Notes under the pieces: generated by a model
What the model was told of the DNA's origin: nothing
Databases searched by the model: none
The model's input: only the letters and a program-made list of their open reading frames with translations
In this document: positions 1 through 8,366 of the stretch, piece by piece
How the letters are laid out: every line of letters starts with the position of its first letter
Position numbering within the stretch: the stretch's first letter is position 1
Assembly: GCF_965219715.1 (NCBI RefSeq)
Contig: NZ_OZ244785.1
Coordinates: 2,542,001 to 2,606,000 of the forward strand
Source of the DNA: Bacterioplanoides sp965219715
GTDB lineage: Bacteria > Pseudomonadota > Gammaproteobacteria > Pseudomonadales > Oceanobacteraceae
Direction of reading: 5' to 3'
Length of the DNA: 64,000 nucleotides
Program-made: the position numbers and the translations under genes

Positions 1-611
1 TTGTGGTTGCTCTGATCGCACTCGAGCAGCTGGGCATTGATACCACATCACTGATGGCATTATTGGGTGCTGCCGGTTTAGCCGTCGGTCTGGCGTTAAA
101 AGATTCACTCTCCAACTTTGCCGCCGGCGTTATGCTGATCTTATTCAAACCTTTCCGCATCGGAGACTTTGTTGAAGCTGGCGGCGTCGCCGGTGTGGTG
201 GAAAAAATCAGCGTATTCAGCACCCAGTTCCGCACTGGTGATAACCGCGAAATCATTGTGCCCAACTCCGGAATTTACGGCGGTGTGATTACCAACTACT
301 CCGCCAAAGCCACCCGTCGTATTGATCTGACCATTGGCATTGGTTACGACGATGACATTAAAAAAGCGCGTGAAGTGCTGCAGCAAATTCTGCAACAGGA
401 CAGCCGTATTCTGGCCGAGCCTGAACCGGTTATTGCGGTGGCAGAGCTGGCGGACTCCAGTGTTAATTTTGCCGTGCGCCCGTGGGTGAAGAGCGCAGAT
501 TATTGGGCCGTTCACTGGGATCTGCTGGAAACCATCAAACTGACCTTTGATCATGAAGGCATCAGCATTCCTTATCCACAGCAGGACGTACATCTGCATA
601 AAGCCGATTGA
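1..611 (+). CDS. MscS-family mechanosensitive channel, 3' part
   Basis: The 5' end lies outside the window; the visible part is about 202 residues. It begins in the pore-lining helix, rich in Gly and Ala (LLGAAGLAVGLALKDSLSN), which is the TM3 signature of MscS channels. It continues through the beta domain (GDFVEAGGVAGVVEKI, then VPNSGIYGGVITNYS) and the mixed alpha/beta C-terminal domain ending in IPYPQQDVHL. These channels sit in the inner membrane and release solutes during hypo-osmotic shock. The length after TM3 matches small MscS proteins of E. coli type, so little seems missing beyond the first two membrane helices. It is followed by a 100-base gap before the next gene. Confidence 0.9.
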   Translation, partial: VVALIALEQLGIDTTSLMALLGAAGLAVGLALKDSLSNFAAGVMLILFKPFRIGDFVEAGGVAGVVEKISVFSTQFRTGDNREIIVPNSGIYGGVITNYSAKATRRIDLTIGIGYDDDIKKAREVLQQILQQDSRILAEPEPVIAVAELADSSVNFAVRPWVKSADYWAVHWDLLETIKLTFDHEGISIPYPQQDVHLHKAD

Positions 612-714
612 GCCAGACCCACCCGCTATTCTGCCCGAGTAACCCGCCATACTAACCTCGGGCGCAATAACGAATAGCTTCTAAACTGAAGGGATCAGAC
701 TGGGTGGGTGGAGT

Positions 715-3700
715 ATGATCCTTTGTAATAACGCAACCTACAGCGACCCCTATCTGCGCCTCAATATTGGCCCGGCGCAGGGAGAAATGCAGCGTCTGGC
801 ATTCCCCGGACAAACCAGCTTTGATGCCAACAGCGGCTTTCAGCACGAGCAGTCGATGTGCCAGTCCGGCAGCGAACTGCCGTTGCCAACCACCCGCCTA
901 AACGGCGCTGGCCAGATTCACTACCTCAACTGCCTTGATTTTCAGCTCAGCGAATTATCGACCCAGGCGCTGACCATGAACGAAAAGCTGGATATCGCTA
1001 TTTGCCTGAGCCAGGCACTACAACAATTACACAGCCAGCATATTTTGCACCTCGGTCTGCGTCCGTCGGTGCTGTTATGTGCTTTTGATCTCAGTCAGGC
1101 GCAAATGATCGACCTCAGCCATGCCCGCCTTTGTCAGCGCCAGATCAGCGGCCTGACGGCTTTCCGGCCACGTTTTTGTGACCCTCACTTTCTCGCTCCG
1201 GAGCAATGTTATCCCCAGGAAAAAAACGTCGATGTCCGCACCGATTTGTACGCCCTCGGTTGTGTCTTGTTCTGGCTGTTTTTCCAACGGGTTCCGTTTC
1301 AGGAGCTGAAACAGAATGATCAGGTGTTTTACGCCCAGGCCGCCAAATCGCTGGATATTCCGGCAACGGAAGAGGCCAAACACCCGGCTGTTTGCCAGAT
1401 TATTTCGGCCCTTACCGCTAAAGAGCCGGAGAATCGCTACCAGAGCTGTGCCGGTTTATTACTGGATTTACAGGCGTTACGTCAGAGCGATCGAATTCCG
1501 GAGCAAGCACAGCACCAGAAGCTCGCCGAGCAATTAACAATCCCACAGCAACTTTACGGCCGTGAAGCAGAGCAACAACAAATGCTGCAGGCGTTTGATA
1601 ACAGCTTCGCCGGTCACTCACAGGGAATATTAATTGCGGGCTACTCCGGGGTTGGTAAAACCGCATTAGTGCAGTCTTTGCAGGCACCAATCATCTGTTC
1701 CAATGGCATATTTATTCAGGGCAAGTTTGATCAGTACAAACGCTCTATCCCTTACAGCGCTTTTGTTCAGGCTTTCCGCTGTTTCAGCTATTACTTGTTA
1801 TCGCTGGCCGAAGCTGAATCGCAACAGTGGCATCAGCGTCTGAATCAGGCGCTGGCGCCGAATACTCAGATCATTATCGACCTGCTACCCGACCTGGAGT
1901 TATTACTGGGTTCACAACCGGAAGTGACACAACTAGGTCCTGATGAACAGTTAAACCGCTTTAATCAAACCTTCCTCACGTTTATTCGCGAAATCTGTTT
2001 ATTCAATAAACCCCTGACCATTTTTATCGACGATCTGCAGTGGGCAGACGCCGCCAGCCTGGCACTGATTGATTTAATTCTGCATGACCGGCAGAGCAAA
2101 CATTGTTTGCTAATTGGTGCCTATCGGGATAATGAGGTGGATAGCAGCCACCCTTTTGCTCAGGTGCTGAACGATATAAAAAACAGCGATCATATTTATC
2201 ATCAGCAGCTCTCGCCACTGACTGAAACAACGCTGCAACACATTCTGATTGATACCTTGCAACAAACTGCGGATGCAGTTAAGCCACTGGCACAGATTTG
2301 CTATCAGAAAACGGCTGGTAACCCGTTCTTCTTTCGTCAGTTTTTACAGGATTTATATCAGTCCGATCTGCTGCGTTTTGATCACAAAAAACAGCAATGG
2401 CAGTGGCAGCTGGCAGATATAGAACAACAGCAATACAGCGATAATGTGGTTGATTTGATGCTGAAAAAAATCGATCGCTTAGCACCTGAAGTACAACAAC
2501 TGTTGCAACTGGCATCCTGTATTGGTGCGTCGTTTTCACTCGATTTATTACAGGCCGTTTCAGGACTGAAACAACAACAAAGCGCGTTACAGCAAGCGAT
2601 TGATGCCGGATTAATTTGCCCTATATGGCAGAATCAGAACTGCAATCAGGCGAGCAATCAACACGCAAAATTCCTGCACGATCGAGTGCAACAAGCAGCA
2701 TACAGTCTGCTGAATGATGAACAACGCCAACAGTGCCATCTGCAGCTGGCGCTTAATCTGCATCATAACAACCGACATCACAGCAACCAGCATCACAACA
2801 GCCAACACAGTGACGATATTTTTGAATTGGTCGCTCATTACAATCAGGCGTTATCTCTGCTGACAAACGAACAACGCCTGATGCTGGCAGAACTGAATTT
2901 TGAAGCCGCGCAGCAGGCCAAGCAGGCAACCGCTTATAAAACGGCAGTTAGCTATTTGCGCCAGGGGTTCAGCTGTTGTGATAACAGCCGCTTAAAGACG
3001 TCGACCATACTCCACTCGTCGATCGAGTTGTGTGAGTGTCTCTATCTCAGTGGCGAATATAACGAAGCCGAGGAACAACGATCGATTGTCGAAACCTTGC
3101 TGCGTCGCCGTCCGGATGATCTGAATACTCTGACCTGTTTCAGTAATATCCTGATTACCCAATACACCCGTTACGGCGAATTAAATCGCGCGATTGAAGT
3201 GGGCTTAAACGCATTAACCACGCTGGGGTTTTCGCTACCATCACAACCGGATATGGAGCAGGTCGGTAACGCAGTCGCACAAGCACAACAAGACCTGGCA
3301 CGAGTACCGTTTGCAAAGCTGGTTGAGTTACCGGAAATCAGTCAGGGAAAAATACTGCTGATTATGGATATCCTGATGGCGATGCAACCCTGCTGTTACA
3401 ACTCAGGTTCACTGATATTTCCATTAACCATTTTGTCACTGTTACGACTGACTCATGAGCACGGCAACAGCCAATATTCGTCGTATGTATTTATGATGTA
3501 TGGCTTGTTGTGCACCAAGGTTTTAAAAGACTACGACACGGCCTTTTCTGCTGCGCAGCATTCAGACCAGATTGCAGCCCAATACCCTCCCAATCCGATG
3601 ATTGAAGGCCGCCTGGCCATGATGCGCAGCAACTTTATTCTGCCCTGGCAGCAAGCTCTGGAGGAAAGTAATCCAGTACGTAAACGTGCGTATCAGCAAT

Positions 3701-5967
3701 GCGTGGAACAGGGAGACTATTACTGGGGAGTGCACGCCTATATTTTTGGTTTTTACGCAGAGTTTTTAACCTGCCGCAACCTGCATGAGCTGCAGCAACA
3801 TATGCAGTCAATCATTGCCACCTGCCAAGATATTAAACAACCTGCACAAGTGTATTTAGCACAGTTGCAACTTAACTTACTGGCGATTTTACAAGGCCAA
3901 TTAGATAACCTGAATAACCTCGACCACCAGCCAGGTTATGAAGATCAGGCATTGCAGCACTTTAATGAACATCATTATATGTGTGGTAAATACGATCGCC
4001 TGCTTGGCCGTTTATTGCAGGGGTATTTATTTAATCGATTTGATCAGGCGCTGGCGGTGTCGCTGAATAAAAACCTGGCAATGGATGATATCGACGAAGG
4101 CATTTTCCATGAGGGTATGTATACCCTGTTAAACCTGTTAACCATTAGCGCCATACAGCTGGATACTCGTGCGACTCCTGAATCACACTGGTTAGAATGG
4201 CAACAAACCGCGTGGCAAAAATACCAGCAGTGGCACGATATTAATCCTCAGACTTTTGCTTGTGGTTATTATTTAATTCAGGCTGAGCAGGCTGCTCTGG
4301 AGCACAACGTTAAAGCGGCAATACTGCATTATGAAGATGCACTGGAACACGCTGAGCAAGCGGGGTTTGCCTTACTGCAGGGAATTGCGTACGAGCGTTA
4401 TGGTTTATTTCGGGTTCGTCAGCAGCAGCCTCACATCGGTGCCAGCTATATTCAGCAGGCACAAAGCATCTATAGCAGCTGGGGAGCTCTGGCAAAGGCC
4501 AGACAACTGGAAACGACTCTGGCGGATTTCCGCAGTAATAACACAACGCAATTATCCAGCCATTCACAATGGCAGCAGCTGGTCAGTTCGTTACAACACA
4601 TCAGTGGTGCTTTGGATCAGAAACAACTGAGTGAGCAGTTTGTTCAGCAGTGTTCCTTAATTACCGGTGCTCAGGTTGCCGTACTCGTTACCTTCAGTGA
4701 TGAACTCTGCCAGGAAAACGTCTATTGCCACTATCAGATGGTTCAGCCTTATCAGAAGTTTGCGCAACGCTACCCGGAGCAGATTTTTAATTACGTTGCC
4801 AACACAGGCCAGTCGGTTGTTATTAATAACAGCGTTGACCGCAGCCAGTACGGTATTGAAATCGGGCTACAGATCGCCAGCCATATCAGCCTTCTCTCAG
4901 TGCCTGTGTATTGTGAACAAATGCTGGTTGGTATTCTTTATCTTGAAAGTGGTAGCGCACAGGCTAACTTTTCCGAAGAAAAGCTTCAGGTTATCAAACT
5001 ACTCAGCCTGCAATTCAGCAGCAACGCGAAAAACCGTTATTACTTTAACGAATTGCAGAAAACCAATCATTATCTGGAGCAGCAGGTAAATCAGCGTACC
5101 GAAGAAATTCGCGACAAGAATGAAGACCTGGAAGCCATCTTAAATGCTCTACCCATTCCTTACGTAATGACCCGCCCGGATGGTCATATCCTACGCTCAA
5201 ACCAATTGTTCCTTGATCGTTTTGCCATCGCCGACAATCAGGTTGAAACATTAAAAGCCGGATTACTGTACAAGGACAAAGCCGACCGCGAAGCAGTGCT
5301 GAAAGTCCTCGATAATCAGGGGCATATTTTTGATGTTGAATGCCAGATGCAAACGACTGATGGAACACCGTTCTGGACACAGTTCTCGGCGACCCGAATA
5401 AAAACTCAGGAACAGGAAAGTATCTTTGCTGCATTAATTGATATTTCTTCACGCAAAGAACAGGAATTACGTTTACACCAGCAAGCCAGTACCGATGCGT
5501 TAACCGGCTGCCTGAACCGGCGCGCCTTTTACGCTATTCCACAACAGGTAAGACAAAGTAATGGCGATAAACCCTATTGTCTGGCAATGCTCGACCTCGA
5601 CCATTTCAAAAAACTAAATGATACCTATGGCCACGCCTGTGGCGATCGGGCACTGATCGAATTTGTAAACATGGTACGCCTGCATCTGCGTGAGGGCGAT
5701 ATGATTGGCCGGCTGGGCGGTGAAGAGTTCGCTTTATTTCTGAATAATATCGCACTTGATCAGGCTCGCCAGGTGCTGGAACGTATTCGCCAGCACACCG
5801 AGCAAATGGTCATTCAATGTCCGCCTCACGATATTGCCATCTCGTTCAGCGGCGGATTATTAAGCTGGGAACAACATGACAACATTGACCAGGCATTAAA
5901 GAAAGCCGATCAATTGTTATATATCGCCAAAGAAAAAGGGAGAAACCGCGTTGAGGTTTCTCCCTGA
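715..5967 (+). CDS. Giant pseudokinase-AAA ATPase-GAF-PAS-GGDEF signalling protein
   Basis: This 1750-residue protein has several regions in order. First is a protein-kinase-like domain (about 40-265) in which the HRD catalytic loop reads HLGLRPS (from residue 112) and the DFG motif reads DLS (133-135), while APE survives (161-163); it is therefore probably a pseudokinase. Next is a PknK/MalT-like ATPase domain with Walker A GYSGVGKT (309-316) and Walker B FIDDLQWAD near 437-445. A long helical repeat region follows (about 590-1290), containing a His/Asn-rich patch at 683-703. Then come a GAF domain (about 1299-1440), a short coiled coil, a PAS domain (about 1475-1590) and a GGDEF domain (1593-1745) with an intact GGEEF at 1668-1672. 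An RxxD inhibitory site (REGD) lies five residues before GGEEF. The expected output is cyclic di-GMP with product feedback. The architecture resembles large Ser/Thr kinase-histidine kinase hybrids with a cyclase in place of the kinase output; the input signal is unknown. Confidence 0.88.
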   Translation: MILCNNATYSDPYLRLNIGPAQGEMQRLAFPGQTSFDANSGFQHEQSMCQSGSELPLPTTRLNGAGQIHYLNCLDFQLSELSTQALTMNEKLDIAICLSQALQQLHSQHILHLGLRPSVLLCAFDLSQAQMIDLSHARLCQRQISGLTAFRPRFCDPHFLAPEQCYPQEKNVDVRTDLYALGCVLFWLFFQRVPFQELKQNDQVFYAQAAKSLDIPATEEAKHPAVCQIISALTAKEPENRYQSCAGLLLDLQALRQSDRIPEQAQHQKLAEQLTIPQQLYGREAEQQQMLQAFDNSFAGHSQGILIAGYSGVGKTALVQSLQAPIICSNGIFIQGKFDQYKRSIPYSAFVQAFRCFSYYLLSLAEAESQQWHQRLNQALAPNTQIIIDLLPDLELLLGSQPEVTQLGPDEQLNRFNQTFLTFIREICLFNKPLTIFIDDLQWADAASLALIDLILHDRQSKHCLLIGAYRDNEVDSSHPFAQVLNDIKNSDHIYHQQLSPLTETTLQHILIDTLQQTADAVKPLAQICYQKTAGNPFFFRQFLQDLYQSDLLRFDHKKQQWQWQLADIEQQQYSDNVVDLMLKKIDRLAPEVQQLLQLASCIGASFSLDLLQAVSGLKQQQSALQQAIDAGLICPIWQNQNCNQASNQHAKFLHDRVQQAAYSLLNDEQRQQCHLQLALNLHHNNRHHSNQHHNSQHSDDIFELVAHYNQALSLLTNEQRLMLAELNFEAAQQAKQATAYKTAVSYLRQGFSCCDNSRLKTSTILHSSIELCECLYLSGEYNEAEEQRSIVETLLRRRPDDLNTLTCFSNILITQYTRYGELNRAIEVGLNALTTLGFSLPSQPDMEQVGNAVAQAQQDLARVPFAKLVELPEISQGKILLIMDILMAMQPCCYNSGSLIFPLTILSLLRLTHEHGNSQYSSYVFMMYGLLCTKVLKDYDTAFSAAQHSDQIAAQYPPNPMIEGRLAMMRSNFILPWQQALEESNPVRKRAYQQCVEQGDYYWGVHAYIFGFYAEFLTCRNLHELQQHMQSIIATCQDIKQPAQVYLAQLQLNLLAILQGQLDNLNNLDHQPGYEDQALQHFNEHHYMCGKYDRLLGRLLQGYLFNRFDQALAVSLNKNLAMDDIDEGIFHEGMYTLLNLLTISAIQLDTRATPESHWLEWQQTAWQKYQQWHDINPQTFACGYYLIQAEQAALEHNVKAAILHYEDALEHAEQAGFALLQGIAYERYGLFRVRQQQPHIGASYIQQAQSIYSSWGALAKARQLETTLADFRSNNTTQLSSHSQWQQLVSSLQHISGALDQKQLSEQFVQQCSLITGAQVAVLVTFSDELCQENVYCHYQMVQPYQKFAQRYPEQIFNYVANTGQSVVINNSVDRSQYGIEIGLQIASHISLLSVPVYCEQMLVGILYLESGSAQANFSEEKLQVIKLLSLQFSSNAKNRYYFNELQKTNHYLEQQVNQRTEEIRDKNEDLEAILNALPIPYVMTRPDGHILRSNQLFLDRFAIADNQVETLKAGLLYKDKADREAVLKVLDNQGHIFDVECQMQTTDGTPFWTQFSATRIKTQEQESIFAALIDISSRKEQELRLHQQASTDALTGCLNRRAFYAIPQQVRQSNGDKPYCLAMLDLDHFKKLNDTYGHACGDRALIEFVNMVRLHLREGDMIGRLGGEEFALFLNNIALDQARQVLERIRQHTEQMVIQCPPHDIAISFSGGLLSWEQHDNIDQALKKADQLLYIAKEKGRNRVEVSP
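5931..5964 (-). terminator. Rho-independent terminator for the acyl-CoA synthetase gene, inside the opposing CDS
   Basis: A perfect 10-bp stem (GGGAGAAACC at 5938-5947 with GGTTTCTCCC at 5955-5964) and a 7-base loop occupy the last codons of the plus-strand cyclase gene. Read on the minus strand, the stem is followed by CCCTTTTTCTTT, a U-rich tract. That makes it a terminator for the minus-strand gene ending at 5995. On the plus strand no U tract follows. Confidence 0.75.
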
Positions 5968-5994
5968 TTATTCAAACATCAAAGAAGCCTGACA

Positions 5995-7623
5995 TTAAAG
6001 CTCTTTTGATTGTTCCCGCAGAATAAATTTCTGGATTTTACCTGTCGATGTTTTTGGCAAATCACCAAAGACGACATAACGTGGGGCTTTAAAGTGCGCC
6101 ATATTATCGCGACAGAATGCGGTGATTTCTTCCGCGGTGGTTTTTGCACCTTCTTTTAATTTAATAAAAGCACATGGCGTCTCGCCCCATTTATCATCAG
6201 GCTTTGCAACAACCGCAGCTTCTTCAACCTGAGGATGACGATAAAGCACATCTTCCACTTCGATCGACGAAATATTCTCACCGCCAGAAATAATAATGTC
6301 TTTTGAACGGTCTTTAATTTCGACATAACCATCTTCATGCCACACCGCTAAATCACCGGTATGGAACCAGTCACCGGTAAAAGACTCTTCCGTTGCAGAT
6401 GGATTTTTCAGGTAACCTTTCATCACGATATTGCCGCGAATAAAGATTTCACCGATGGTTTCGCCATCTTTTGCTACCGGCTGCATGGTTTCAGGGTCAG
6501 CAATCATCAGGTCTTCCTGCATTGGGCTCTTCACACCCTGGCGGGCTTTTAGTGCCGCTTTCTCGGCGATGCCTTTACCATCCCACTCTTCTTTCCAGGC
6601 AGAAACCACACATGGGCCATACGTTTCCGTCAGGCCATACACATGGGTGACATTAACCCCCATGTTTTCCATACCTTCAATCACCGCGGCCGGTGGCGCA
6701 GCACCCGCCACCATGGCATTAACCTGATGTTCAATGCCGGCCTTCATATCTGCATCGGCATTGTTCAGCATATTCAGAACAATCGGGGCACCACAGAAGT
6801 GGGTCACTTTATTTTCTTTAATTTCATGATAAATCGCATCGGCGCGCACATGACGCAGCGACACACTGACACCTGCAGCCGCTGCAATTGACCATGGGAA
6901 ACACCAGCCATTGCAGTGGAACAACGGCAGAATCCATAAATAAACCGGGTGAGTACCCATATCCCAGGAAACAATATTGTTGGCGGCATTCAGATAAGCA
7001 CCGCGATGGTGATAAACCACACCTTTTGGATTACCCGTGGTGCCGGACGTGTAATTCAGAGTGATCGCCTGCCACTCATTTTCCGGCAACTGCCAGTCAT
7101 AAGAAGCATCCGACTGCTGCAGCAATTGCTCGTAGGTTTGTTCACCCAGTAGCTCACCCTGATCAAAATACGGATCATCAACAGCAATAATGGTCGGCTT
7201 CACCGCCATCATCTTAATGGCCTTGCTGGCCACTTCAGAAAACTCTTTATCCACAAACAGCACTTTTGCTTCGGCATGTTGCAGAATAAATGCGATGGCT
7301 TCGGCATCGAGACGGGTATTTACCGCGTTTAATACCGCACCACACATAGGCACGCCAAAATGCGCTTCAAACAGTGCTGGCACATTGGCACACAGAAAAG
7401 ACACGGTATCGCCGGATTTGATGCCCATGGCATTCAGGCCAGACGCCAGGCGCACACAGCGCTCATAAGTTTCAGCCCAGGTATAACGGGTATCCTGATG
7501 AATCTGTGCCACCCGATCCGGATACACAAACGCCGCACGCTGCAGGTAGCTGATCGGGCTTAATGGCGTGTAGTTCGCCGGGTTGGCTTCCAGACCCAGT
7601 TCAAAAATATTGTGATGCTGCAT
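5995..7623 (-). CDS. Acyl-CoA synthetase (AMP-forming), DmdB-like fatty acid/acid-CoA ligase
   Basis: This 542-residue member of the ANL superfamily activates a carboxylic acid to its acyl-CoA through an acyl-adenylate. Visible motifs are the P-loop-like YTSGTTGNPKG, the adenine-binding YGLTETYGP, the hinge region TGDLAVWHEDGY, GGENIS, and the C-terminal catalytic lysine region KTSTGKIQK. The N terminus (NIFELGLEANPANYTPLSP) is typical of the subgroup containing medium-chain acyl-CoA ligases and the methylmercaptopropionate ligase DmdB. The substrate cannot be decided from sequence: no DMSP genes lie nearby, so a medium-chain or branched fatty acid is at least as likely. It is a single gene, convergent with the cyclase gene, with a 27-base gap. 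Confidence 0.88.
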   Translation of the reverse strand: MQHHNIFELGLEANPANYTPLSPISYLQRAAFVYPDRVAQIHQDTRYTWAETYERCVRLASGLNAMGIKSGDTVSFLCANVPALFEAHFGVPMCGAVLNAVNTRLDAEAIAFILQHAEAKVLFVDKEFSEVASKAIKMMAVKPTIIAVDDPYFDQGELLGEQTYEQLLQQSDASYDWQLPENEWQAITLNYTSGTTGNPKGVVYHHRGAYLNAANNIVSWDMGTHPVYLWILPLFHCNGWCFPWSIAAAAGVSVSLRHVRADAIYHEIKENKVTHFCGAPIVLNMLNNADADMKAGIEHQVNAMVAGAAPPAAVIEGMENMGVNVTHVYGLTETYGPCVVSAWKEEWDGKGIAEKAALKARQGVKSPMQEDLMIADPETMQPVAKDGETIGEIFIRGNIVMKGYLKNPSATEESFTGDWFHTGDLAVWHEDGYVEIKDRSKDIIISGGENISSIEVEDVLYRHPQVEEAAVVAKPDDKWGETPCAFIKLKEGAKTTAEEITAFCRDNMAHFKAPRYVVFGDLPKTSTGKIQKFILREQSKEL

Positions 7624-7792
7624 AAGAGAGCTCCGGAATTTCTATGTCTGCCGAGTAATAAGCGGCGTATTAGAAAGCCATGGAGCGGTAAGGGAAATCC
7701 GACCTAGGTCGCAATTACTTAAGTAAAACTACCTACATAATAATCCAAGTCAGGATTCATTCAGACAGACGCCATCAGCGGTGAGTGAGAAC

Positions 7793-8140
7793 TTACTTGC
7801 GGGATAATTTTGCCGCCAGCTGGCCACTGAGAAAGTCTTTCAGCATGGTGAAATCACCACGAATACTCCATAACGGGAAGTTCGAACTGGCGGGCTTGTT
7901 TCGCTCAAAAAAGATATGCCCCAACAGATCCATACCAACCTTCACCAGCGGTACCGCAAGAATCCACAACAGGCCGCCACTGAGAATTGCCCAGCCAAGA
8001 ACCGATAGCCCAAGCGCCGTACCTGCGTAATGGAAAATACGGCACACCGGATTACGGTGCTCCGACAGGAAGTAAGGATAAAATTCTTCGAAATTGCAGA
8101 AGCTCAGCTCCGCGGTTTTGCGATCAGGACTGCTCATCGG
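7793..8140 (-). CDS. DUF962/Mpo1-like membrane protein
   Basis: About 115 residues. The motifs FYPYFLSEHRNP, FHYAGT, GHIFFERNKPA and WSIRGDFTMLKD are the hallmarks of the DUF962 (Mpo1-like) family. It has two hydrophobic segments between them and is expected to be an inner-membrane protein. The yeast homologue Mpo1 is a dioxygenase in alpha-oxidation of 2-hydroxy fatty acids; the conserved His residues of the family (EHRNP, FHY, GHIFFE) are present, but the bacterial substrate is unknown. The start at 8140 is preferred because GAGAG lies about 7 bases upstream; an in-frame ATG at 8176 would add 12 residues. Confidence 0.85.
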   Translation of the reverse strand, partial: PMSSPDRKTAELSFCNFEEFYPYFLSEHRNPVCRIFHYAGTALGLSVLGWAILSGGLLWILAVPLVKVGMDLLGHIFFERNKPASSNFPLWSIRGDFTMLKDFLSGQLAAKLSRK

Positions 8141-8292
8141 ACTCTCATCATTTTTGTTATTAACGCTGAAAATCATACCTTTTGTGGCCTGCGGCCAGAT
8201 TGCCCGGAGAGGACAGCTTTGTTGGCTTCAAGAGCCATTTTTTCATCAGAACTGATCACAAAAGTCATACAAAAGTATAATTACTTGCAATT

Positions 8293-8311
8293 GCTATTGA
8301 TTATCATTTAG
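8293..8311 (+). promoter_or_regulatory. Candidate Fur box upstream of the RCC1/di-haem lipoprotein pair
   Basis: The 19 bases GCTATTGATTATCATTTAG match 13 of 19 positions of the classical Fur box, with the core TGATTATCATT close to consensus. They lie directly downstream of TTGCTA (8291-8296, a possible -35) and upstream of an AT-rich -10-like stretch near 8313-8319, 56 bases before the start codon. A di-haem oxidoreductase of the DUF1111 type is a frequent member of iron-regulated clusters, which fits. No binding data exist; the call rests on sequence only. Confidence 0.5.
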
Positions 8312-8366
8312 TTAATTATCGCGCCCCCCGTTCGGGGATAACATCGCAATAATTTAAGGTGCACCA

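Noticed and set aside
141..650. Minus-strand open frame of 169 codons over the MscS gene
   Set aside because: It is antisense to a clear MscS coding region and shows no family features.
1048..1203. An active Ser/Thr protein kinase in the N-terminal domain
   Set aside because: The catalytic Asp of HRD and the DFG Asp-Phe-Gly are replaced (HLGLRPS, DLS), so phosphotransfer is unlikely.
4667..5089. A 140-codon plus-strand open frame in the large cyclase gene
   Set aside because: It lies entirely within the 1750-residue gene in another frame and its translation resembles no protein.
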